Assembly (NCBI GenBank): GCA_026119935.1
Contig: JALRMH010000005.1
Span: forward strand, 744,001 to 808,000
Direction: 5' to 3'
Length of the DNA stretch: 64,000 bases
From: Endothia cerciana
Lineage: Eukaryota > Ascomycota > Sordariomycetes > Diaporthales > Cryphonectriaceae
The translations under genes and the position numbers were made by a program. Below are positions 44,620 through 53,956 of the stretch, piece by piece. Position 1 is the first letter of the stretch. Each line of letters opens with the position of its first letter. The notes beneath the pieces were generated by a model. The model was not told the origin of the DNA. It searched no databases and was given only the letters and a program-made list of their open reading frames with translations.

Positions 44620-45049
44620 ATGTGTATGGGAGCGACTTGTCCAGACTGCTGTGAGTGGCGAGGATGGCTTGACACCTGAGAACCCCCCGCCCCCGCCCCC
44701 AAATGCCTTTCTTTTTTTCTTCTCCTTCCCCCCCCCCCCTCTCTCTCTCCTCCCCTTCTGGGCGGCGAATTTATCCCTCCTCTTGCGGCGCGATATGCTG
44801 ACACCTAGCCCCCCCCCCCGGGGTCCACCCAACATAGCAAAGAAGACCTGGCGCGGCTGCGGGAAGCACATCCCCAGCGCCATGTCGGGCGTCCCCGAGG
44901 AGCAATGGTGCACGTGCGAGCCCAAGGTCGAGGTCGACGGGAAGTCCTACCCCCGCGCCGCGCGTGCTGCCGACACGGGCTCCTGGTCCCTGGGCGGGAT
45001 CCTCGGCGTTGGAGGGCAGAACGGGGGCGGGGGCAGGGGGCGAGAATGA
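44620..45049 (+). CDS. 80-residue Cys-rich protein (CxxC...WxGCGxH) with a 31-base first exon
   Basis: Exon 1 (44620-44650) encodes only MCMGATCPDC plus one base; a GTGAGT donor at 44651 and an ACATAG acceptor at 44837 delimit a 187-bp intron, and the splice completes a Ser codon. Exon 2 (44838-45049) then reads KKTWRGCGKHIPSAMSGVPEEQWCTCEPKVE. The result, CPDC followed by TWRGCGKHI and CTC, matches a widespread small fungal family in which a CxxC knuckle precedes W(K/R)GCG-x-H; the Cys/His set suggests binding of one zinc ion. The C-terminus is Gly-rich (GGILGVGGQNGGGG). An alternative in-frame ATG at 44626 would drop two residues. The function of the family is unknown to me. The intron is unusually rich in C runs. 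Confidence 0.68.
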
Positions 45050-45483
45050 GCTGTTGAGAGAGACCAGCCCCCGGACCGACTACCACCTGGAGGAGCGGGG
45101 GAGGGACCTGCGGTCGAGGCCAGGGGCAGGCGCCCTGCTATGTATCTCGTGGCTATGAGTGATAGGAGCCGTACGGTGGTGTGCCGTCGTTTGTCCCGAC
45201 CGGTGCCGTACAGTGAACCCTACCGCCTGTCGGAATCCCGATGCCCGGATCGGACCCGTCTGCCGAGTCGCTACCGCTGAAAGCCCTCTTATTATTTCAT
45301 ACTTCATGGGCACTCCTCCCCACTAACAGATGGGGGGTGCTCCTATGTCGCTCTCGTCCCGTGAATTTCAGTATATTTGCCATAACACGTGCTTATCTTA
45401 TATACCTCACCCCGCGAAGGCCGTGTGGGCGCAGCTGTTGATCCCCCAAGCAAAACCCGGACACCCTCGGCGGTAGAGTCACG
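45050..45483. other. Intergenic between the small Cys-rich gene and the PEBP remnant
   Basis: No supported gene; probable 3' flank and former promoter. Confidence 0.45.
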
Positions 45484-46067
45484 ATGCCTCCTGCCATCGT
45501 GGAGGTGGCGATCTCGTGGCTGTTCCCGAACGCCAAGGGCCGCGACGAGAAGTGCTTCAGCCGGTCCCCGGCCTCCAGGGACTGCCCCGACCCGACCATC
45601 GAGGTCACCTCCCCGGAGCGCGGCCGTGGCTGAGGGGCCCCTTTGTTAGGATCTTTGCCGGCACAGCAGCCACCAGCACGAGGGTGGACCAGTCCGACAT
45701 CCAGGTGGTGAAGGACGGCGAGAACCTCGTGAGGGGGGGGGCTTCCACTACGGAATGACGAGGGGCGGCAAGGTGTGTACCTGCCCCCTCGGCCGCTGCT
45801 GAACCACGGGCCCCACCGATGTGAGTCTCTCTCTGGGGGGGGGGGGGGGGGGGAAGGGGCAGCAGGCCCCAGCTGACGTACGTCGCCGTTGCTGATGATC
45901 ATTACGGCAACGCAGACTTCTACCAGATCGTGGCGCTGGGCTGGCCACTGCCAAAGGACCTGCTGGCGTCCAAGCCGCAGCCGGGCAGGGAGCAGATCGC
46001 TGAGGCGATCCGGGGGCACGTCCTGGGCTGGGGACTGTGGGTCGGGGCGTACGAGAGGAAGTGGTAG
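45484..46067 (+). pseudogene. PEBP (phosphatidylethanolamine-binding protein) family pseudogene
   Basis: Both ends of a PEBP-fold gene survive. The ATG at 45484 opens a frame with PDPTIEVTSPE, the typical first strand; the middle (ligand-pocket DPDAP region) is missing; DIQVVKDGENLVRGG resumes at about 45690. The frame then shifts in a G run (about 45733-45741) to give FHYGMTRGG, and shifts again at a GTGTG slip (about 45775) to give RPLLNHGPHR. The last intron (45821-45915, donor GTGAGT, acceptor ACGCAG) still splices correctly and the C-terminus FYQIVALGWPLPKDLL...GWGLWVGAYERKW is intact to the TAG at 46065. An internal deletion plus two small frameshifts, at least one in a homopolymer, argue for a pseudogene; a sequencing error could explain one shift but not the missing middle. 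Confidence 0.75.
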
Positions 46068-46505
46068 ACGGGCAGTTCAGACAGTATTTATCCATTCGTA
46101 TAGACATCCCTGGTAGGGAACGACACGAGATACAGTACGAAGTCGAAGGCCAGTTGGCATTCGCAGTTTCGTGAGACCACCAGTCCCTGATAGTTCTCAC
46201 CAAGGGCGTGCATTGGATTCCTCTTGGGCAGGCCTACATCATCTTGCTGATATTACTTACAAACGGTGCGTTATGGGACCGAGGTTGGAAGATTGGTACA
46301 CAGGATGGCGACAAGCCTGCGGTGTCAGGGTCTGCTTAACCCTGGCTTAAGCGTGCAAGTGTTTACTATGTACTCTGTACTTTTATCCATCGCCCCTCGA
46401 GACCCGCCGATTTCCCCCCGAACATGCGCATGCCGGCTCCGCATCGGCCATCGACATCGACGTCCACCTCACCCAACGCCCAGCAGCACGCGCGCGCGCG
46501 GGACG
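46068..46505. other. Promoter region of the Zn2Cys6 factor
   Basis: No gene seen. It ends in the GC run CGCGCGCGCG directly before the ATG at 46506. Confidence 0.45.
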
Positions 46506-48848
46506 ATGAGCAACAACGGGGAGAGCAGGGAGTCGCTGGACCTCCTGGCCTCGGCTGCCGAGCAGTCCTCGCCGCAGTCGCGCATCAAGAGGAACACCGC
46601 CTGCGTGTCCTGTCGGGACTCCAAGGTCAAGTGCAACGCGAGCGCGGTGCCCGGCCAGGCGTGCCAGCGCTGCGCCAAGCTCAAGCTGGCCTGCGTCGTC
46701 GACAAGTCCCACAAGAGGGTGAGCAAGAGGAGCAAGTTCGAGGAGCTCGTCCAGGAGGTCCAGAACATCAAGCAGGCCGTCGTCGCCCCCAGGGACCCCT
46801 CCGCGATACCGCAGGGACAGCTGCCCCTGCCCCCGATCCCACCTCCTCACCACCACCACCACCACCACCACCAGCAGCAGCCGCCACCGCCGGATGGGAA
46901 CCGGCTCTACCCCACGGTCGCCTTCTCGTCCACCGCGACCCCGATATCGAGCATCGCATCGTTCAGCGCCCCTGCGCCGCCCAGGGTCGTCGCGGACGCC
47001 TCGTCCGTCCCGTCGCTGACCCCGGGCGGCCAGCTGACGACGCCGTCCACCACAAGCACTGGTGGGCGGCCCTCCCAGCCGCGCGCGCTGAAGTCGCGCG
47101 TCTTCGCGGGCCAGGATATCGACATCTACTTCGACAAGTACTTCGAGGACTTTCATCCCTACCTCCCCATCGTCCGCATACGGGACCCAGACGCCATCTA
47201 CAATGCAGGCCCGGTCCTGTTCTGGGTCATCATGGTGACCGCCTGCCGCCGCATGTCCCACGCCGGTGGGGTTTTTGACTTTCTCGTCGAGTCCATCAGG
47301 TCCGAGGTCTGGGAGGCTGTGTACGTCTTTTCTCAAACTCCTCCGGCATCCAGAGGGACGGCTCTGTGTCCCGAGCATCCCCGATTCCACAAACGCCTCC
47401 CCTCCCCTCCCCTCCCCTCCCCTCCCCAAATTGAACACATGACCCCTCTCCTCGGAAGCGCCTTGGCTCTTGACCAACACGCCCTCCCTTCCAATCCTGA
47501 ATGTTCCTGGTTTCGAGTCATTTTATCCTCTTCAGACGCTCGAATCGCCGGGCTTTGCTTACAGGAGTCCAAACAGATCCGACCCGCCAATGTCGCTCGC
47601 AACCATCAATGCTATGCTCATCTTGAGCGCATGGCCGCTACCTACCATTCGATTCATGAAGGACCCTTCCCCCATATACACCTCGATGCTCATGAACAGC
47701 TGTTACCTCCTGGGGATCCAGACGGGCCGGGGAGATATCCCTACGGTTCTCTTTCCAGTGTACCGCCTAGCAGTGTCCAATGAGGAGGCCGTGTATACAT
47801 GGCTCGGCTACAACATTGTCTCGCAGCGGATTTCGACCTACAACGGCACGCCAAGCACAGGGCAGTTCTTTAATCGCACCATCGAGGGTGTTCTGGATCG
47901 CACGAGTCCTTTTCAGATTCCGACGTACTTCTACGTCATGCTCGAAAGCGCCGCGTTCCTCAACCGCCTGAGCCGAACAATGTCCGCGAGTCTCGAGGAG
48001 GAGCGAGGGGTGTCTCACCATATCGTGGACAACCTCTTGGAAGACTTCACCAAGGTTCAGAGGTTGATGTCCTCTGTTGACATCTCAGGCAAGCCGTCCC
48101 GTTCCCTCCTGCTGCCTGCAGTCGGTGCTGACAGACGAGCAAAGGTGTGGACCACTTCACGGTCCTCTCCACCCTCCTCGAGATCCAGGTCTATTACTTT
48201 GCGCCCACGCCCAATTTCAACCTCGAGGTCTTCAGGCGCAACGCCCTCAGATGTCACACCACCGCGCAGTCTGCCATCCGCCTCGCCCTGAAGCTACAGA
48301 GCGAGATAGCCTTCCTCTCTCATGCGCCACACTTCGTCTGCCGCTCCCTGCTCAGCGCCAGCTGCGTGGTCATCTCGCTCCTCATCTCGCCCACGCTGAG
48401 GGACGTCGTCGAGGCCCACATCCAGGAGGAAGGGGGCACGCCGGACCAGGTCGTCGCGGATGCGATCGCCAGCATCCGCTACTGCTCCATCCAGGAGGGC
48501 GACCTGCCGATGCGCTGCTCCAAGATGATGGAGAGCGCCTGGAACGTCCGCAACGTCCTGCCGGCCACGGAGCTCTCGCAGATCGGCGACCCCGAGTACT
48601 GCCACCGCATGGGCATGGGCCTCCCGCTCGACTGCATCCGCCGCTGGAAGCGGCAGATGGAGCAGATCCGCCCCGAGAAGCTGACCCCCGTGCCCGGCGG
48701 CCCCGGCGCGGCGGATATCCTGGGTGCCGGGGCAGGCACGTCGTCTGCGGCCATCCCCGACCCCGCCGCCATGATTGACTGGGACGCCTTCATGAAGGAC
48801 TTCGACTGGAACTTTGACCCGAGCCTCATCGAGACCGTTGTCGCCTAA
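46506..48848 (+). CDS. Zn(II)2Cys6 transcription factor (Leu3/War1-like middle region)
   Basis: Fungal binuclear-zinc-cluster regulator, about 680 residues. Exons are 46506-47320, 47565-48088 and 48145-48848. Intron 1 is 244 bp (GTACGT...TTACAG). Intron 2 appears to be a GC-AG intron (donor AG|GCAAGC, CTGAC branch, acceptor AAAG at 48144); the alternative GTTGAC (48076) to ACAG (48134) is also in frame. The zinc cluster is Cys33, Cys36, Cys43, Cys53, Cys56, Cys63 with the usual 2-6-9-2-6 spacing, followed by a basic linker and a short coiled coil (FEELVQEVQNIKQAV). A Pro/His/Gln-rich stretch (eight His, three Gln) lies at about 115-140. The fungal transcription-factor domain covers about 200-600 (FHPYLPIVRIRDPDAIY; ILSAWPLPT; SCYLLGIQTGRGD). 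An acidic, aromatic C-terminus (DWDAFMKDFDWNFD) looks like an activation domain. Target genes cannot be told. Confidence 0.85.
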
Positions 48849-49193
48849 GGCCCTCCCTTCGGGGGGTGGGGGGGGGGATGTCCTGCCCCTTTTATCGCGT
48901 GTGGTCTGCGGTACTTCAGGGTTTATTAGCTGTATAGGTAGTGAGTGACGGGGCGATGGGGACCAATGTCACGGTGGACCGACAACATTTCTGATCTACA
49001 TGTCGCCCCACGCTCAGAAACGAACTTTCTCGGGTCCTTTTCCATTCCGTAGAAGTATGGCCAGCCTGGTGGGTCCCCCCTCAGTGGCCTCCGATCTCAG
49101 AAAGCAAGATGCCCACGCCGCGTCTGATGTCGTGGCCGCTAGACACGAGGGTGGATGAACATCCGAGGGCCGACATTATCATATAACATCTGG

Positions 49194-49229
49194 AAGAAGA
49201 AGAAGAAGAAGAAGAAGAAGAAGAAGAAA
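49194..49229. repeat. (GAA)n trinucleotide repeat
   Basis: About eleven GAA/AGA units in the 3' intergenic region. Confidence 0.92.
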
Positions 49230-49328
49230 AATCCAAGCTTTTTTGATTGAACCACGCACGCAGAGTGCTTTCTATCCCGGGGATCTACCCGTCCGTAACC
49301 GTCAGACGCCCTGTCTTACTTATGAAGA

Positions 49329-49358
49329 GTGCCTCTCTCTCTCTCTCTCTCTCTCTCT
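49329..49358. repeat. (CT)n microsatellite at the 3' end of ADE5,7
   Basis: About fourteen CT units within 40 bases of the ADE5,7 stop codon, probably inside its 3' untranslated region. Confidence 0.92.
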
Positions 49359-49369
49359 GAGCCTCCCTC

Positions 49370-51748
49370 TCATGCCCAAGACTCTAGGCTCTTGAGCACA
49401 CACCCCTCCCCGTCCCTCCTCACCAGCCTTCCGATCCTGAAGACCCTCTCGCCCTCCGCCTCGAGGATGCTCACGGCCTTGTCGACATCGGCCGCCGCAA
49501 CCACGGCAACCATGCCGACACCATTGTTGAACGTCCTCGCCATCTCCCTGGGCTCCACCGCGCCGGCCTTGCGCAGCCACTGGAACACGGGGGGCACCGG
49601 CCAGCTTGCCGCGTCGATCTCGGCCGCGAGGGTCCTGGGCAGCATCCGCGGCACGTTCTCCGTCAGGCCGCCGCCGGTGATGTGCGAGAGGCCCTTGATG
49701 AGGTTGAGCCCCAGGACCTTGAGCAGAGGCTTGACGTAGATGCGCGTGGGCGTCAGCAGTGCTTCGCCGACGGAGGACGCACGGCTGTCCCAGGGACACG
49801 CGTCGGTGTACTTCAGGCCTGCGTGCTCCACGATACGACGGACGAGGGAGAAGCCGTTGGAATGAGCACCGTTGGAGGCCAGGCCGAGCAGGACGTCGCC
49901 CTCACCCATGTCTGGGAGGCGAGGCAGTCTTGCGTCCCTGCGCATGACGCCGATGGCGGCGCCGGCAGCGTCGTAGTCGTCTCCGTGGTAGATACCGGGC
50001 ATCTCAGCCGTCTCACCGCCCACCAGAGCGCAGTTGGACTGCTGGCAGCCCACAGCAACACCTGACACGAATGCGGCGGCGTCGGACGGGTGTAGCTTAC
50101 TGCAGGAGTAGTAATCCAGGAACATGACGGGCTCGGCGCCTTGCACGATCAGGTCGTTGACATTCATGGCCACCAGATCGATGCCTACGGTGTCGTGCTT
50201 CTTCATCGACTGCGCGATGATCAGTTTCGTGCCGACGCCGTCGATAGCGCCCACGAGTATCGGGGCGTTGGGGTGTCCGGCAGCCTCAAGGTCCACCTCA
50301 CCGCCGAAGCCGCCAATCTCAGCATCGGCACCCGGGCGTGCTGTCGACCGGACGGCCTTCCTGATCATCTCGACAAGCTCGTTGCCCGCATCGATGCTGA
50401 CGCCGGCCTGGGCGTAGGTGAGGCCTGCGCCCGGCGCCGCACCGGGTTTTCGGAATGCGCGGTGCGCGATGTCTTTGCGGTAGAACATCTTGTCGAACTG
50501 GATGAGCTTGATGCCCTCCTCGTAGGCCTTCCGCACCGCCTCCTCGAGGCTCGCCCCGAGCGCATTCGCGGCGATCACGCGACCGCCCGAGGTCTGGAGC
50601 TGGTCCCCTGCCAGCTTGGTCCCGGCGTGGAAGATGGTAATACCACTGCCCGCGGCCGGAGTCCCCACTGTCATAGGGGTGCCCTTCGCATAGCTGCCGG
50701 GGTATCCACCGGCCGCCACGACCACAGTTGCGCTGAACTTGGGTTGTATCTTGAGGCTGACCGAGCTGAGGTAGCCCCTTGTGCAGGCCAGCATGATCTC
50801 GGCCAGATCTGTATCTTCCGACAACAGAGGCAACACCGTCTGCGTCTCGGGGTCACCGAAGCGCACATTGTACTCCAACACCTTGGGGCCCTTGGGGGTG
50901 ATCATGAGACCCGTGAACAGCACGCCCCTGAAGGGGAACCGGTCGTCCCTCATGCCGGCGGTGGTCGGCTCCAGGATCTCCTTCTCGATCCTCGCGACCA
51001 GCTCGGGCGTCGCGATGTTCGTCGGGGCGTAGCAGCCCATGCCGCCCGTGTTGGGGCCCTGGTCCCCATCAAAGATGCGCTTGTGGTCCTGCGCCGGCGG
51101 CAGGCTCCTGATGGTGTACCCATCGCAGAACGACAGTATGCTCAGCTCGTCACCGGTCAGGAACTCCTCGATCACCACCTCATCGCCGGCCGGGCCGAAA
51201 GCCTTGTCGCACATGATCTCCCGCAGGGCCTGGTGCGCCTCCTCCTTCGTCTGGGGGATGATGACGCCCTTGCCCGCGGCCAGGCCCGTCGCCTTGATGA
51301 CCACGTCGTGGCCCACGGCGTCGACGTACCTCCTGGCGGCCTCGTAGTCCGAGAAGTTCTCGTAGGCGGCGGTCGGGACGCCGTGCTTCTTCATGAAGTC
51401 CTTGCTGAAGGTCTTGCTGCCCTCCATGCGCGCGGCGGCCATCGAGGGCCCGAAGACGGGGATGCCGGCGCCGGCGAAGAAGGCCTCGACGCCGTCGACG
51501 AGGGGCTGCTCGGGGCCGGGGACGACGAGGTTGACGCCGCGGGACCGCGCGAGCGCGACGAGGCCCGGGAAGTCGTCGGCGGGGACGGTGGTGTCGTTGG
51601 TGGTCTTGGGACAGGTGGCGGTGCCGCCGTTGCCCGGGACGGCGAGGATGGACTCGACGAGGGGAGACTGGGCCAGCTTCCAGGCCAGCGCGTGCTCGCG
51701 GCCGCCGTTGCCTATGAGCAGGACGCGCAGGTGTTGGGAGGAGGCCAT
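49370..51748 (-). CDS. ADE5,7: Bifunctional GARS-AIRS purine biosynthesis enzyme (Ade5,7)
   Basis: Fusion of phosphoribosylamine-glycine ligase and phosphoribosylformylglycinamidine cyclo-ligase, steps two and five of de novo purine synthesis, in the cytosol. Intronless, 792 residues, close to the yeast Ade5,7 length (802). The GARS half (about 1-430) starts LRVLLIGNGGREHALAWKL and has the ATP-grasp core (GHDVVIKATGLAAGKGV; VIEEFLTGDELSI; NTGGMGCYAPTN; EYNVRFGDPETQ). The AIRS half (about 440-792) shows LTYAQAGVSIDAGNELV, GAIDGVGTKL, VAMNVNDLIVQGAEP and GGETAEMPGIY, then GLSHITGGGLTENVPR, which complete the active site. The start at 51748 is chosen because homologues begin there; the frame is open further upstream. 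All key motifs are intact. It is divergent from RMP1. Confidence 0.96.
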   Translation of the reverse strand: MASSQHLRVLLIGNGGREHALAWKLAQSPLVESILAVPGNGGTATCPKTTNDTTVPADDFPGLVALARSRGVNLVVPGPEQPLVDGVEAFFAGAGIPVFGPSMAAARMEGSKTFSKDFMKKHGVPTAAYENFSDYEAARRYVDAVGHDVVIKATGLAAGKGVIIPQTKEEAHQALREIMCDKAFGPAGDEVVIEEFLTGDELSILSFCDGYTIRSLPPAQDHKRIFDGDQGPNTGGMGCYAPTNIATPELVARIEKEILEPTTAGMRDDRFPFRGVLFTGLMITPKGPKVLEYNVRFGDPETQTVLPLLSEDTDLAEIMLACTRGYLSSVSLKIQPKFSATVVVAAGGYPGSYAKGTPMTVGTPAAGSGITIFHAGTKLAGDQLQTSGGRVIAANALGASLEEAVRKAYEEGIKLIQFDKMFYRKDIAHRAFRKPGAAPGAGLTYAQAGVSIDAGNELVEMIRKAVRSTARPGADAEIGGFGGEVDLEAAGHPNAPILVGAIDGVGTKLIIAQSMKKHDTVGIDLVAMNVNDLIVQGAEPVMFLDYYSCSKLHPSDAAAFVSGVAVGCQQSNCALVGGETAEMPGIYHGDDYDAAGAAIGVMRRDARLPRLPDMGEGDVLLGLASNGAHSNGFSLVRRIVEHAGLKYTDACPWDSRASSVGEALLTPTRIYVKPLLKVLGLNLIKGLSHITGGGLTENVPRMLPRTLAAEIDAASWPVPPVFQWLRKAGAVEPREMARTFNNGVGMVAVVAAADVDKAVSILEAEGERVFRIGRLVRRDGEGCVLKSLESWA

Positions 51749-52296
51749 CTCTTTAGGACAGGGACTTGGAATAGGATGGCAGGAGGAAGAGAGGGGGGTT
51801 AGGATTGGGGGGGGGACGGGGTGGGGGGAGAGAAGGCGGTGATCAATCTGGGGCTCGTTGGAAGGACCAAGCCCAATTGACTGTGGTTGTCGACATCTTC
51901 CCTTCCTCCCTGTGACCGGGTCGGGAGAAAAAACTAGGCCACGAGAGTCGCGAAAATTTATGCTGCACGCCGGCCGCTGTGCCCCTCCCCCGCACTGGCT
52001 TCTTAGCCTGTCCCTGGCAGACCAGACCAAGAACCCCTCATCCACCCACCTGGACAAGCGAATCGCTGGGCGCCACCCTCACCTCCTCCCCCCCCCCACC
52101 CAAATCAGGAGCGACAAAACAAAAAAAAACAAAAAAAAAGACAGAACCTGCAGTGCTCAAACCCCAACCCTATCAGTTACTGACCTCGGCATAAAGTACG
52201 AGCGCGATGAGGCCTCGACAAGAAGGGAAACAACAAGACCTGGCCTGGCCGGCAGTGACTCTCAAAATCTCAATGTCCACGTCCGCCAGTTAAACA
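51749..52296. promoter_or_regulatory. Bidirectional promoter between ADE5,7 and RMP1
   Basis: 548 bases separate the two divergent start codons. It contains C runs (52088-52098), poly-A interrupted by C (52117-52139) and T/C-rich leader sequence. I could not identify a defined purine-pathway control element with confidence. Confidence 0.5.
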
Positions 52297-52707
52297 ATGA
52301 CAGACGACACGGCGACGACCGGCCCCAGCCCCAGCCAGCTCCAGGCCTCCCTCGCCTCCCTCGCGACGGCCGCGCACATCCTCGACGGCTTCGCCCACCG
52401 CAACAGGAACCAGCACCGCGCCGCGAAGTGGTGGGCCCCGTTCGACATGCTCCGGCGGGGCCTCCACAGGATCGTCCCCGACCTGGAGGGCGCCGTTCTG
52501 CGCGCCGAGATCCTGTCCTCTTCCTTCTCCTCATCCTCGCCCGCGGCCCCTCCGCCCGGCAAGAAGAGGCGGCGGCGGGAGACACCCGGCGCCGCCGCCG
52601 GGGCCGTCAGGCGGCCCGAGCTGGATAGGGTGGTGGGGAGGGCTGCCTGGGTGCTAGATGTGCTCGGGCCGAGATGCTACAGGTAGGTTTCTCTTCTTTC
52701 TTCTTCT

Positions 52708-52762
<55 letters not shown>

Positions 52763-53394
52763 TGTATGTGTGTGTGTTTGTGTGTGTGTTTGATCCTGCA
52801 AACTTCATAAACCGACCGCTCGACCGGGTCGGAAGGGGGGAGGGGGGGTTTCCACGGGGATTTGCTAATCTTTTCTTGTCTTGGGCTGGCTCCAAAAGTG
52901 CGTTTACGCAGCTCACGGCCGACAGGCAGTTTGCGCAGCTGGGCCTGGTCCTCCTCGGCGTGCTCGCGCAGGTGCAGGCCGCGGCCGCGCCTCTCGTCCC
53001 CGGGGGCCCAGGCAGGGTTACACCCGGGGGGGACGAGGCGGCGCCGGCGGGCATCCCCTCCGGCGGTGCTGGTCGCGTTGGCGGGGGCGACCTCGGCGTC
53101 GCCGTGTCGAGGGACGAGATCGGCGGCGGGGATGACGATGCTGCTCCGGTAGCCGTCGGGCGGGGGCTATCACCAGCGCCCGGCAACCGGCCGTTGACGG
53201 GGGAGGTGCATGGTCCAGAAGAAGGGACCGAGGTCAAGAAGCATAAGAAGCCAAGAACGGACGGCGGCCCATCGACAACAGCCCAGGAGGGGCCGCCGCC
53301 TGTGGAAGCAAAGGAGGCCAAGAAGAGAAAGAAGAAGAGAAAGAAGAAGAAGGGCGGCGATGAGTTTGACGACCTCTTCAGTTCGCTGATGTAA
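52297..53394 (+). CDS. RMP1: RNase MRP protein subunit Rmp1-like
   Basis: Subunit of ribonuclease MRP, the RNA-protein enzyme that cuts pre-rRNA in the nucleolus. Exons 52297-52682 and 52899-53394 join across a 216-bp intron (donor GTAGGT, CTAAT branch at 52864, acceptor CAAAAG) to give 293 residues. The Rmp1 RNA-binding domain is evident: HRNRNQHRAAKWWAPFDMLRR (about 34-54), then after an Ala/Pro/Lys insert DRVVGRAAWVLDVLGPRCY, and across the splice FTQLTADRQFAQLGLVLLGVLAQV. The C-terminus is basic (KKRKKKRKKKKGG), fitting nucleolar location, and ends with DEFDDLFSSLM, the short acidic-hydrophobic tail common in Rmp1 proteins. The intron contains adjacent CT and GT microsatellites. Confidence 0.85.
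52711..52790. repeat. (CT)n(GT)n compound microsatellite inside the RMP1 intron
   Basis: About seventeen CT units pass into GT units interrupted by TATG and TTTG. The tract makes up more than a third of the 216-bp intron. Confidence 0.93.
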
Positions 53395-53956
53395 GATACA
53401 GCCAGGAGGGATAGAGATGATACCCCAGCAACGCGCACACCTCACCAGAGACTGTATCTCTTATCATCTATGGTAACCACCTGCATTCTCTCTGTTCCGG
53501 GCCATCGGCACGTCAGACAGAGAATCAAGTAATATCTTTTGCCCCGCGGCCGCCTCCCGGGTGAGAGCTCGTTTGTTGTTTGGGTAACAACACGACGAAT
53601 CGATAGGCATACGAAGCCCCCTGCGGATCTGAAATACGAGTATGACTTGTTACTAGAGACTGAACGTAGAACGAATATACAACCTCCGTTTATGCCCTCG
53701 CTCGGTCCAATTCCACCTTCTTTTCCCGTACTTCAGTGTCCCTACGTCCCCCCCCCCCCCCAACCCTTTTCCACACCTCCAACCCGGCAAGTGATGAACA
53801 GCGTTATTTCAGACAAGAAAACGAAAACAAAACCCGCCGAGAGCGCCTCTTCTAATCAGAAATTATTCAGGACTGTCCTCTATCCCCATGCGCTCCGGCG
53901 ATCATCCGGGTGTTCAAGAGTCTTCACTGGGTTCCGAAGAATGACCAGGGGCTGCT
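53395..53956. other. Intergenic between convergent RMP1 and TUP1
   Basis: Shared 3' region of two convergent genes with a C run (53748-53760). No gene supported. Confidence 0.5.

Larger units (their letters stand above)
48849..49369. other. Intergenic between two convergent genes
   Basis: 3' flanks of the zinc-cluster factor and ADE5,7. It contains a G run at 48870-48878 and the GAA and CT microsatellites listed separately. Confidence 0.5.

Noticed and set aside
46383..47480. 365-codon minus-strand frame over the zinc-cluster gene
   Set aside because: Antisense of a gene with a complete Zn2Cys6 motif; Gly/Arg/Val-rich with no domain.
50141..51802. 553-codon open frame on the plus strand
   Set aside because: It is antisense to ADE5,7; the GC-rich codon bias of the real gene leaves opposite frames open. 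Its translation is rich in Gly, Arg and His and has no domain.
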